Source: Halomonas sp. (GTDB lineage Bacteria > Pseudomonadota > Gammaproteobacteria > Pseudomonadales > Halomonadaceae). From it: a stretch of 8,605 nt of DNA. The notes under the pieces were generated by a model, which had not been told where the DNA came from, did not search any database, and worked only from the letters and a program-made list of their open reading frames with translations. This document shows positions 1 through 6,924 of the stretch, piece by piece (position 1 is the stretch's first letter; the number at the start of each line of letters is the position of its first letter). Made by a program: the position numbers and the translations under genes. The stretch lies in the NCBI GenBank assembly GCA_007116835.1, contig SKHS01000225.1, forward strand, positions 1-8,605, given 5' to 3'.

Positions 1-1
1 A

Positions 2-38
2 AAGGCCTGAGTCCGGTGCAGTACCGGAATCAGGCCTT
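2..38 (-). terminator. Probable intrinsic terminator of rne
   Basis: Positions 2-10 (AAGGCCTGA) pair with 30-38 (TCAGGCCTT). After one mismatch (11/29), 12-17 (TCCGGT) pair with 23-28 (ACCGGA) around a 5-nt loop. The stem is thus 15 pairs with one mismatch. It lies about 87 nt downstream of the rne stop codon. Read leftward, the stem runs into T residues at the window edge, so any U-tract is mostly outside the window. Read rightward it is followed by GGCCGC with no T-tract, which makes leftward termination more likely. It could also serve a convergent gene beyond the edge. Confidence 0.65.
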
Positions 39-124
39 GGCCGCTTAGTTGTTCACTGTACAAGTTTATGGGGTCAGTTCATCTGCGGGGTTTTTTAGCA
101 CTGGTGTAACGAGTGCCGCGACAA

Positions 125-3100
125 CTACTCTTGGTTAGTGTTTTGTGCCTGCTTGCGCAATTCACGTGGGTCGTTATGCGCACGACGGCGTCGACGTGAT
201 TTAGGCGCTGCATCTTGGGTAGAGGCAGGTGATGGCGGTGCCTCGGATGCGGCGGCTGCTTCTGTCGGCTTAGTCTCGGAGGTAGACGCTTGAGCATCTT
301 CGCTAGGCGGTTGAGCAGGCATCGCTAATTCACTGGCTAGGGCGCTTTCGTCTGCTTTTGGCTGTGCTGTTGCGTTTTCTTTAGCATCAGTGGCTTGAGG
401 TGCCGCAGGCTCTTCGGCGTTAACATCGCTGACAGCAGTCTCAGCAGTCTCAGCAGCGTTGGCTTTCTCCTGAGGGCTGTCCTGCGTGCTGAGCGAGCTG
501 TCGTCACGTGCAGTGCGCTTATCCTGCTCCTGCGTTTCTGCAGGGCTTTCAGCTACTTCTTCGCTTGTTTGGCGTACTGGTTCGCTGTCCGCAGAGGCAT
601 TTGCTGCCGTCTCGCTGCTAGTTTCTTCCAGTGACGGCTGTGCTTGAACCGTTGGCTCAGCTGCTGGGGTCGCCGGTTTTTCCTCGTCGGTGCTTACTGA
701 TGCACTGTTGGAGGGCTCCTCTACCGCTACATGGTTGTCTGTAGACAGCTGAGGCGCGGCTGCGGCGTCATCAGCTTTCGGCGCGTCAGCTTTCGGCGCG
801 TCGGCTTGTTGAGGTTGGCGACGCTGACGAGTTGCTTTACGCGCTTTTTCGGCGTTGTCAGCAGGTCGCTCTGCCGTCGTTCCGTCGGTGGTGTTTGCCG
901 CTTCTTCTTCGCTGCTCTGGGTTGGCGTCTCAGTCGCGGCTTCCACCATCGGTTTAGCTGAGCTGTTTTCTTGAGCCTTCGGTGTATCGCCTCCGGGCGT
1001 TGCTTCACTGCTAGGTGGTTGTGCCGCGTTGGCGACTGCCTCGGCCTGAAGTTTCAACTGCTCGGCTTCTGCTTGGGGGTTAATTGCCTTACTGCGTGAG
1101 CGGTTGCGCGGATTGTTGCGCGTGCGCTTTGGCTTGCCATCTTCTTGCTGGCTACCCTCAACTTGAGCCGCTGGGTCGCGTGTCTCTTCGTTCTTTGGCT
1201 TGGTGTCGCGTGTCTCTTCGTTCTTTGGCTTGGTGTCGCGTGGTTTCTCGCGGCGGCTTTCAGGTTGCGTTGCAGGTTTAGCAGAGTCATCTCGGTTAGC
1301 CTCTTTCGCTACCGGCTCTGTGGGTTGCTCTTTCTGACGACCGTTTTTCTGACCATTTTCCTGTGATTTGGTATCGTCATGCTGGGGGTGGCGGCGGCGA
1401 TTGCGCGTGCGGCTAGGGCCACTGCGCTTATCGGTAGCATCGTCGCTATTTGTGGTGGTGTTACTGGCGGTGTTGCTAGCAGCGTTGCGTGACGGGTTGC
1501 TGCGTTGCTCACTTTTGGGGGTGCTTTCGCTGCGTTCGCGCACTGGCTTTGGCTTGCTGTCATTGCGCTGAGTGCGATTGCTGCCGCTGTTTCGGTCAGG
1601 CTGTTTGGGAGCAGCGGGCGCTTGCTCTTCAGGCTGGCTGGTAGCGCTGTCGTCGCCGCCTAGCAGCTTGGCAAAGCCACGGATAAAGCGCCCAAGTACG
1701 CTGGGTTGCTCTTCTGCAGCAGGCGCTGGTGTTGAAGACGCTTTTGTGGTGGCTTTAGCTGCCGCTTTTTCCGGTGCTTTTTCTGTCTGTAGCGAGGCGG
1801 GTGCGGGCGCATTATGTACCACGCTTTTTACCGCAGCTTCGGCACGTAGCGCAGGCGGCGTAAAGCTTGGGTCGGGCTCTTTGCCAACTTCTGTATCGGT
1901 AGACAGCTCAAAGCTGGAAAGCGTATGGCTCTCATCGTCATCTAAATGGTCAACCCGAAGGCGCTGGACATCGTAATGAGGTGTGTCCATTTCTGGGTTT
2001 GGCAGTAAAACGACGCGAACACCCTGTCGGGATTCGATATCAGCCAGAACGCTACGCTTTTCGTTCAGCAGGTAGGTAGCCACTGGTACCGGCAGAATAG
2101 CGCGAATTTGGGCGCTGCGCTCTTTCATCGCCTCTTCTTCAATCAGGCGCATAATGGAGAGCGACAGAGAGCGAACATCACGAATCGTACCCTGGCCGTT
2201 ACAACGTGGGCAGACCACACCGCTGGTCTCGCCAAGCGAAGGACGTAAGCGCTGGCGCGACATCTCCATTAAGCCAAAGCGTGAAATACGGCCAATTTGC
2301 ACCCGGGCGCGATCCAGCTTCAGTGCATCGCGCATGCGGTTTTCAACTTCACGCTGATTGCGCGCGGGCCCCATATCGATAAAGTCGATGACGACTAGGC
2401 CGCCAATGTCCCGCAGACGCAGCTGGCGAGCAATCTCGTCGGCGGCTTCGGAGTTGGTTTGTAGTGCGGTTTCTTCAATATCGCTGCCGCGTGTGGCTCT
2501 GGCAGAGTTAATATCAACAGAGACCAGGGCCTCGGTGTGATCGATAACAATAGAGCCGCCGGACGGTAGTTTTACTTCGCGCTGATAGGCCGTTTCGATT
2601 TGCGACTCAATTTGGAAGCGCGAAAATAGCGGCACCTCATCAACGTAAAGTTTAATTTTCTGCTGATAAGAAGGCATGACCTGGCGAATAAAGGACAGGG
2701 CTTCCTCATGAATCTCGGGGCTGTCAATTAACACCTCGCCAATATCTTGGCGTAGGTAATCGCGCATGGCGCGAATAATAACGTTGGATTCACGGTAAAT
2801 CAGGAAAGGTGCCGAGCGCTTGCCTGCTTCGGTGGTGATGGATTCCCATACTTGTACCAGATAATCCAGATCCCACTGCAGCTCTTCCGGGCTGCGGCCG
2901 ATGCCCGCTGTGCGTACAATCAGGCCCATCTTGTCCGGAACGGTCAGTTGGCCCATAGCGTCTTTCAGCTGGCTGCGGTCATCGCCTTCTATGCGGCGCG
3001 AAATACCGCCAGCACGAGGGTTGTTGGGCATCAGTACTAGAAAACGGCCCGCTAAACTAATAAAGGTGGTAAGTGCCGCGCCTTTATTGCCACGTTCTTC

Positions 3101-3412
3101 TTTATCGACTTGGACGATGACTTCTTGGCCCTCTTTCAGCACTTCTTTAATGCTGGGGCGGCCAGAAACGTCTTTGATAAAGTATTCGCGAGAAATTTCT
3201 TTTAAAGGCAAGAAGCCGTGGCGCTCTGCGCCAAAATCAACAAAGGCCGCTTCAAGAGAGGGTTCTACGCGGGTGATTTTGCCCCGATATATATTGGCTT
3301 TCTTTTGTTCCCGAGCACCCGATTCAATGTCTAAGTCGTACAGTCGTTGCCCGTCTACCAGCGCAACCCGCAGCTCTTCTGGCTGGGTTGCGTTAATTAG
3401 CATCCGTTTCAT
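125..3412 (-). CDS. rne: Ribonuclease E (degradosome endonuclease)
   Basis: Endoribonuclease that starts decay of most mRNAs, processes rRNA and tRNA precursors, and scaffolds the RNA degradosome at the inner membrane. At 1095 residues it is similar to E. coli RNase E (1061). The start MKRMLINATQ matches the E. coli N-terminus. An S1 domain covers about residues 35-120. VRTAG (166-170) fits the 5'-monophosphate sensor. The DNase I-like catalytic part holds VSVDINSARAT (D300, equivalent to E. coli D303) and VIDFID (D343, equivalent to D346). CPRC (401-404) is the zinc link that holds the tetramer. After about residue 490 the protein is low in complexity. Residues 571-586 (SVLGRFIRGFAKLLGG) resemble the amphipathic membrane-targeting helix. 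Arginine-rich stretches at 663-675, 760-775 and 1071-1077 are likely RNA-binding. HNDPRE occurs at 1079-1084. Ala/Glu/Pro/Thr-rich, probably disordered sequence lies between. Enolase, PNPase and RhlB sites cannot be assigned by eye. It is divergent from rluC, and its own long leader probably autoregulates it. The stop codon is TAG. Confidence 0.98.
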   Translation of the reverse strand: MKRMLINATQPEELRVALVDGQRLYDLDIESGAREQKKANIYRGKITRVEPSLEAAFVDFGAERHGFLPLKEISREYFIKDVSGRPSIKEVLKEGQEVIVQVDKEERGNKGAALTTFISLAGRFLVLMPNNPRAGGISRRIEGDDRSQLKDAMGQLTVPDKMGLIVRTAGIGRSPEELQWDLDYLVQVWESITTEAGKRSAPFLIYRESNVIIRAMRDYLRQDIGEVLIDSPEIHEEALSFIRQVMPSYQQKIKLYVDEVPLFSRFQIESQIETAYQREVKLPSGGSIVIDHTEALVSVDINSARATRGSDIEETALQTNSEAADEIARQLRLRDIGGLVVIDFIDMGPARNQREVENRMRDALKLDRARVQIGRISRFGLMEMSRQRLRPSLGETSGVVCPRCNGQGTIRDVRSLSLSIMRLIEEEAMKERSAQIRAILPVPVATYLLNEKRSVLADIESRQGVRVVLLPNPEMDTPHYDVQRLRVDHLDDDESHTLSSFELSTDTEVGKEPDPSFTPPALRAEAAVKSVVHNAPAPASLQTEKAPEKAAAKATTKASSTPAPAAEEQPSVLGRFIRGFAKLLGGDDSATSQPEEQAPAAPKQPDRNSGSNRTQRNDSKPKPVRERSESTPKSEQRSNPSRNAASNTASNTTTNSDDATDKRSGPSRTRNRRRHPQHDDTKSQENGQKNGRQKEQPTEPVAKEANRDDSAKPATQPESRREKPRDTKPKNEETRDTKPKNEETRDPAAQVEGSQQEDGKPKRTRNNPRNRSRSKAINPQAEAEQLKLQAEAVANAAQPPSSEATPGGDTPKAQENSSAKPMVEAATETPTQSSEEEAANTTDGTTAERPADNAEKARKATRQRRQPQQADAPKADAPKADDAAAAPQLSTDNHVAVEEPSNSASVSTDEEKPATPAAEPTVQAQPSLEETSSETAANASADSEPVRQTSEEVAESPAETQEQDKRTARDDSSLSTQDSPQEKANAAETAETAVSDVNAEEPAAPQATDAKENATAQPKADESALASELAMPAQPPSEDAQASTSETKPTEAAAASEAPPSPASTQDAAPKSRRRRRAHNDPRELRKQAQNTNQE
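433..456 (-). repeat. 9-bp tandem repeat inside rne
   Basis: The unit CAGCAGTCT (plus strand) occurs twice in full and once in part (CAGCAG). It encodes the AETAETA run near residues 986-994 of RNase E. It is in frame and lies in the disordered C-terminal half. Confidence 0.8.
771..800 (-). repeat. 15-bp perfect tandem repeat inside rne
   Basis: Two identical 15-bp units (TCAGCTTTCGGCGCG on the plus strand) lie at 771-785 and 786-800. They encode the duplicated DAPKA motif at about residues 871-880 of RNase E. The identical DNA suggests recent duplication by slippage in the disordered region. Confidence 0.9.
1175..1242 (-). repeat. 30-bp perfect tandem repeat inside rne
   Basis: Unit 1175-1204 is repeated without a mismatch at 1205-1234, and a third copy begins (8 matching bases, 1235-1242). 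In protein this is RDTKPKNEET at 725-734 and 735-744 of RNase E, followed by RD. The unit is a multiple of three and keeps the frame. It lies between two arginine-rich segments. Identity at every synonymous position points to a very recent duplication. Confidence 0.95.
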
Positions 3413-4001
3413 GTTGTCTCACGTAGCGTTGCGTACCAACGAGCCTGGGCGCAGACGAATCGCTGGGTGCTGCGTGCTTGTGCTCGGCGCATTGCTATGC
3501 TGACGCATTAAACCGGGAAGGCATCAAGTGCCGACCCGGCCGAGGGGCGTTGAGTACGTGGCGGAGGCAGAACATATTTCGGTGGCTGTCACGTCCATCC
3601 GGCTCTGCTGACACCGCCAACACCTGGCATTCATCGATTCGCCAACGCTGGTCAGTGGCACAGCGTTGAACTTGGCGCCCCAAGCAATGCAGCGCCTTGT
3701 GACGAAAAGGAGAGGCTGCTTGGGGCGTGACGTTTATTCATTAATCGCCTGCCATTGCGGGCGAGGCTTAAGCGTATCTGTCGTCAGAAAAACAGACGGC
3801 AGAGTAACTGTGTATCCAGTGCGTTATTGCTAGCTATTGCTGCTTTTACCGGTTCTTTATCTTACCTGTTCTTTTCCTGCTGATGCTCTGGCCTGCGTGT
3901 TAGTCGTGCAAGCGCTTGGGCAAAGTGTGGTTGTTCACCGGTAGTCATCAGTCGTCATAATCAGAATATCTACAGGTGAGCCACGCTCAGCCGGTGAGCG
4001 T
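3413..4001 (-). promoter_or_regulatory. Structured 5' leader of rne (about 590 nt)
   Basis: No convincing gene lies between rne and rluC. From the predicted start site near 4001 to the rne ATG I see a series of inverted repeats: 3983-4001, 3777-3803, 3745-3764, 3676-3727, 3643-3668, 3581-3618, 3512-3540 and 3427-3441. A purine-rich stretch with little obvious pairing lies near 3838-3880. Known from E. coli: a 361-nt rne leader with stem-loops lets RNase E destabilise its own mRNA (Rfam rne5), and pseudomonads have a separate leader motif (rne-II). By position and structure I infer the same role here, but I cannot assign it to either family. The Shine-Dalgarno before the rne ATG is weak (GTGAGAC), and the 3427-3441 hairpin sits 15 nt upstream of the ATG. 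Confidence 0.6.
3676..3727 (-). promoter_or_regulatory. Long stem-loop in the rne leader
   Basis: CGCCCCAAGCA (3676-3686) is perfectly complementary to TGCTTGGGGCG (3717-3727), giving an 11-bp stem. The 30-nt loop can form an inner CCTT/AAGG helix (3695-3698 with 3707-3710). It starts about 264 nt upstream of the rne start. It is the strongest local structure in the leader and so the best candidate for an RNase E-sensing element like hp2 of E. coli. Confidence 0.55.
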
Positions 4002-4005
4002 TTTT
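3983..4005 (+). terminator. Hairpin at the rne start site, terminator-like on plus
   Basis: ACGCTCA (3983-3989) pairs perfectly with TGAGCGT (3995-4001) around a GCCGG loop. On the plus strand TTTTT (4001-4005) follows, the form of an intrinsic terminator. However, I see no clear plus-strand gene or strong promoter upstream. On the minus strand the same repeat starts exactly at the predicted first base of the rne mRNA and would cap its 5' end with a 7-bp stem. Both roles are possible; the second needs no unknown transcript. Confidence 0.45.
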
Positions 4006-4006
4006 G

Positions 4007-4035
4007 AATATAACAGTAAAGACAACTACCAGCAA
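4007..4035 (-). promoter_or_regulatory. Predicted sigma-70 promoter of rne
   Basis: Read on the minus strand, TTGCTG (4035-4030) is a partial -35 (3 of 6), followed by a 17-bp spacer and TATATT (4012-4007), a good -10 (5 of 6). The start would be A4001 or nearby. This was found by eye; the spacing is ideal but the -35 is weak. Confidence 0.5.
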
Positions 4036-4067
4036 TTGACGCAATGCCCATGGGTCTACGTTAGAAT
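4036..4067 (+). promoter_or_regulatory. Possible promoter of rluC operon
   Basis: TTGACG (4036-4041) is a near-perfect -35 and TAGAAT (4062-4067) a 5-of-6 -10, but the spacer is 20 bp, longer than the usual 16-18. Alternatives are a -10 at TACGTT (15-bp spacer) or a promoter that relies on the -10 alone. The palindrome CCCATGGG (4047-4054) lies in the spacer. The -35 directly abuts the predicted rne -35. Confidence 0.4.
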
Positions 4068-4114
4068 GCCGTTTTTAGCCTGACGTAACAAAATTATACT
4101 AGGAGTGTGCGGTA

Positions 4115-5056
4115 ATGGCCGAAGGGCGTGAAGTGCAGTGGGTGGATATCGCCCCGGAGCAAGCTGGACAGCGAATTGATAACTTTTTAATGACACGACT
4201 AAAAGGCGCGCCACGCGCACTCATCTACCGCATTGTGCGTAAAGGTGAGGTGCGGGTTAATAAAAAGCGGGTCAAAGTGGACTACCGCCTTCAGGCCGGC
4301 GACTTGGTGCGTGTTCCTCCGCTACGCTTAGCGCCGAGAGAAGCGGTCAAAGAAGTCAGTGATAATTTGCGTGATCTCTTAATTGGTAGCGTCATCATGG
4401 AAGGGCCGGATTGGATGGTGATCAATAAGCCTTCCGGTTTGGCGGTTCATGGGGGCAGTGGCGTTAAAATTGGCTTGATCGAGGCACTGCGTCAGGTGCG
4501 CGATGATCTGACCTTCTTAGAGCTGGTTCACCGTTTGGATCGCGATACGTCAGGCTGCCTACTGTTAGCAAAGTCTCGCGATGCGTTAGTCACCCTTAAC
4601 GAATCGCTTAAAAAGCACGCGATGGACAAGCGCTACCTAGCGTTGGTTAGCGGACGCTGGCCTGCACGAAAAACCTATGTGAGTGCTCGGCTAGACCGCT
4701 TTGATGCGGGCAATGGTGAGCGGCGGGTGCGGGTGGATCCCAATGGCAAGGTTTCTCGGACTCACTTTTCGGTAGTGGAGACGTTTGAGAAGGTCACGCT
4801 CATAGAAGCTGAACCCGTGACAGGGCGAACACACCAAATTCGTGTGCACGCTGCTCATGCGGGGCATGCGCTGTTAGGTGATGATAAATATGGTACCCGT
4901 GAAAGTAATCACATGGCGCAGCGCCTAGGCGTGGGCCGCCTGTTTTTGCATGCCCGTGCCTTAACATTTCCTGAGCCAGGCAATGGCCGCCCCGTTACCG
5001 TAAAAGCGCCGCTGCCAGAGGCACTTGAAGACGCCTTGAAGCGTGCCCGGCAATAA
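4115..5056 (+). CDS. rluC: 23S rRNA pseudouridine synthase RluC
   Basis: Converts uridines 955, 2504 and 2580 of 23S rRNA to pseudouridine (E. coli numbering, from family knowledge); acts in the cytoplasm on the maturing 50S subunit. It has 313 residues against 319 in E. coli. An N-terminal S4 RNA-binding domain covers about residues 18-80 (QRIDNFL, GEVRVN). The catalytic signature HRLDRDTSG is at 139-147, with D144 as the nucleophilic Asp, the same number as in E. coli RluC. GRTHQIRVH follows in the C-terminal part of the catalytic domain. The start is supported by AGGAG at 4101-4105, 9 nt before the ATG. It is divergent from rne and first gene of an operon with the phosphatase 9 bp downstream. 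RluC rather than RluD is favoured by the rne neighbour and the D144 position. Confidence 0.96.
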   Translation: MAEGREVQWVDIAPEQAGQRIDNFLMTRLKGAPRALIYRIVRKGEVRVNKKRVKVDYRLQAGDLVRVPPLRLAPREAVKEVSDNLRDLLIGSVIMEGPDWMVINKPSGLAVHGGSGVKIGLIEALRQVRDDLTFLELVHRLDRDTSGCLLLAKSRDALVTLNESLKKHAMDKRYLALVSGRWPARKTYVSARLDRFDAGNGERRVRVDPNGKVSRTHFSVVETFEKVTLIEAEPVTGRTHQIRVHAAHAGHALLGDDKYGTRESNHMAQRLGVGRLFLHARALTFPEPGNGRPVTVKAPLPEALEDALKRARQ

Positions 5057-5065
5057 GGAAATCGT

Positions 5066-5725
5066 ATGCGTTATGAATTAATTATTTTTGACTGGGACGG
5101 CACGTTGATGGATTCCGTGCCGAAAATCGTCGCCTGCATGCAGGCCGCTGCGATTGATGCAAAGTGGGGGGCGTTAGAGGTCAGTGCTATCGAGGATATC
5201 ATTGGGTTGGGGTTGCCTGAGGCAATTGCCAAACTTTGTCCAGGCATCTCTCTTGCTCAGGCGGAGCACTTACGTCAGCGTTATGCTTACCATTTTGTCG
5301 AGGGTGACACCACGCCGATGTCTTTTTTTGAAGGTGTTAGCGCGCAGATGGCTCGTTTGCGGGAGCGTCAGCACCAGCGGTTGGCGGTTGCAACGGGTAA
5401 GAGTCGCCGCGGTCTCGACCGAATTTTTGCCGAGACAGGCAGTGGCAGATGGTTCCATGCCAGTCGTACTGCCGACGAAACGCGTTCAAAGCCACACCCG
5501 CAAATGCTGGCTGAGCTGCTTGATGAGCTAAAAGTGCCGGTTGAGCGCGCGGTGATGGTAGGTGATACCGAGTACGACCTTGAAATGGCGCGGTCCATCG
5601 GTATGGATCGGGTGGGTGTGACTTACGGCGTACATGCGCCCGCACGACTGGCCGCCAGCCAGCCCGTGTGGATGGCAGATAATGTGGAGATGCTGTTTGA
5701 CTGGCTTCACGGTGAGGAGCATTAA
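5066..5725 (+). CDS. HAD-superfamily hydrolase, Gph-like phosphatase
   Basis: A 219-residue cytoplasmic phosphatase of haloacid dehalogenase subfamily IA, related to phosphoglycolate phosphatases. Motif I is FDWDGTLMDS, with nucleophile D9 and acid/base D11. Motif II is the Thr of AVATGKS (T110). Motif III is K142 in SKPHP. Motif IV is GDTEYD with Mg-binding D167 and D171. The helical cap (C1 type) lies between motifs I and II, about residues 17-85. The substrate cannot be read from the sequence; true phosphoglycolate activity is unproven. AAGGA (5055-5059) overlaps the rluC stop codon and stands 6 nt before the ATG, so translation is probably coupled to rluC. As I recall, Pseudomonas has a similar gene at the same place between rluC and sppA. 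Confidence 0.93.
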   Translation: MRYELIIFDWDGTLMDSVPKIVACMQAAAIDAKWGALEVSAIEDIIGLGLPEAIAKLCPGISLAQAEHLRQRYAYHFVEGDTTPMSFFEGVSAQMARLRERQHQRLAVATGKSRRGLDRIFAETGSGRWFHASRTADETRSKPHPQMLAELLDELKVPVERAVMVGDTEYDLEMARSIGMDRVGVTYGVHAPARLAASQPVWMADNVEMLFDWLHGEEH

Positions 5726-5728
5726 CAG

Positions 5729-5755
5729 TGGCTGCGGGCAGGCGAGGTGCAGCCA
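5729..5755 (+). other. Inverted repeat between phosphatase gene and sppA
   Basis: TGGCTGC (5729-5735) pairs with GCAGCCA (5749-5755) across 13 nt. No T-tract follows, so a terminator is unlikely. It could stabilise or separate parts of the operon mRNA, or be chance. Confidence 0.35.
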
Positions 5756-5779
5756 GGCGACGAACACTAGGAATTGTTT

Positions 5780-6901
5780 ATGAGTGATGAGCAACAGCGT
5801 GGTGATAATGGTAGTGGCACCCAAGCAGGCGACGCCGCTCCACAAAAAGACCCAAGTGATCGTTGGACCCAAGGGCCAGAGATTACCCAGCAGTCCGCAC
5901 AGCAACCACTGCCGGGGGCTGAAAGCGATGATGCAGAGACGCTGCGTGAGCGACAGCGGCTAGCGCAGCTGGAAATGATGGATCGTTGGGTTGGCGGTGT
6001 TTTGACCGAGCAGCGCAGAACCCGCCGTTGGAAACTGTTCTTTCGCTTAATGTTACTTGCGATTGTGCTTGTTTCTTTAACCACCACGGTTTATCGCGTG
6101 CTGTTGGCTGAGCCAGTCTCTTCTCTGCCTACCCAGCGTCACTTGGCGCTCGTGGAAGTTCATGGTGTGATTGCTAGTGATGCGCCGACGAATGCGGAAC
6201 GGATCATTAAGGGGCTCAACCGGGCATGGTCATCGGAGAGTGCCGTTGCTGTTGTGCTACACATTGACAGTCCGGGAGGAAGTCCTGTGCAGTCACAGCG
6301 TATTTATTCAGAAATTATGCGGCTGCGTGAGCTTGGAGATAAGCCGATTATCGCGGTGATTGAAGATATCGGGGCCAGTGGCGCTTATTATATTGCCTCT
6401 GCTGCCGATGATATTGTGGCCTCTCCGGCAAGCTTGGTGGGTTCTATTGGGGTGATTTATGCTGGATTTGGCTTTCAGGAAGCGATTGATCAGCTCGGTA
6501 TTGAGCGCCGTGTTGTCACCGCGGGTGAGAACAAAGCCTTTTTAGACCCGTTTCAACCCCTTGATGCAGAAGTGGCTAGCTTTTGGCAAACGGTGTTGAA
6601 TCAAACCCATGAGCAGTTCATTGATGATGTTCAGGCTGGCCGTGGCGAGCGTTTAAGCGACAGCCCTGAGCTTTTCTCCGGGCTTATCTGGAGCGGCGAG
6701 CAGGCGCTTGAGTTAGGGTTGGTGGATCAACTGGCAAATCTTGAGCAGGTGGCGCGTGATCAGGTGGGTAAGGCTGAGTGGCAGGACTACACGCCCCGCC
6801 TGGATCCTTTTGAGCGTCTCACTCGGCGCTTTACCCAAACAGCCGCAGAACTCGTCGGGCTGCACTCCTCGCACTCACCGCTGCGCTTTCAGGCGCAGTA
6901 A
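5780..6901 (+). CDS. sppA: Signal peptide peptidase SppA-type S49 protease
   Basis: Membrane-bound serine protease of family S49 that degrades leftover signal peptides and membrane protein fragments. It is the short, single-domain type (373 residues), unlike the double-length E. coli SppA. One membrane segment lies at about residues 85-107 (KLFFRLMLLAIVLVSL), after a basic RRTRRWK stretch; a type II orientation with the catalytic part outside is likely. HIDSPGGSP (161-169) is the family signature. S200 in GASGAYY is the nucleophile and K252 in GENKAFLDPF the general base. Their spacing of 52 residues equals that of S147 and K199 in B. subtilis SppA. Residues 1-80 are an unusually long polar, Gln/Asp-rich cytoplasmic tail. 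The ATG at 5780 is chosen because AGGAA (5769-5773) lies 6 nt before it; the TTG at 5774 would have no spacing. Third gene of the rluC operon, 54 bp after the phosphatase. Confidence 0.94.
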   Translation: MSDEQQRGDNGSGTQAGDAAPQKDPSDRWTQGPEITQQSAQQPLPGAESDDAETLRERQRLAQLEMMDRWVGGVLTEQRRTRRWKLFFRLMLLAIVLVSLTTTVYRVLLAEPVSSLPTQRHLALVEVHGVIASDAPTNAERIIKGLNRAWSSESAVAVVLHIDSPGGSPVQSQRIYSEIMRLRELGDKPIIAVIEDIGASGAYYIASAADDIVASPASLVGSIGVIYAGFGFQEAIDQLGIERRVVTAGENKAFLDPFQPLDAEVASFWQTVLNQTHEQFIDDVQAGRGERLSDSPELFSGLIWSGEQALELGLVDQLANLEQVARDQVGKAEWQDYTPRLDPFERLTRRFTQTAAELVGLHSSHSPLRFQAQ

Positions 6902-6924
6902 GCACGTTCAGTAAGTCCTCGTTG

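Noticed and set aside
1572..1976. 134-codon plus-strand ORF in the 3' half of rne
   Set aside because: Ser/Ala-rich mirror of low-complexity RNase E codons; no start signal.
2901..3503. 200-codon plus-strand ORF across the rne start
   Set aside because: Fully antisense to the conserved RNase E catalytic domain; its composition is that of a shadow frame, with no family motif or ribosome site.
3495..3683. 62-codon minus-strand ORF just upstream of rne
   Set aside because: Starts at TTG inside the 3676-3727 stem-loop, has no ribosome site and no recognisable motif; best seen as leader RNA.
3540..4005. Plus-strand structured ncRNA ending at the 4001-4005 T-tract
   Set aside because: Several hairpins have wobble pairs favouring the plus strand, but others favour minus, and I found no convincing plus-strand promoter. 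Signatures of RNase P RNA and tmRNA are absent. Kept only as an alternative to the rne leader.
5528..5905. 125-codon minus-strand ORF between phosphatase and sppA
   Set aside because: Antisense to HAD motif IV and the sppA start; shadow of real coding frames.
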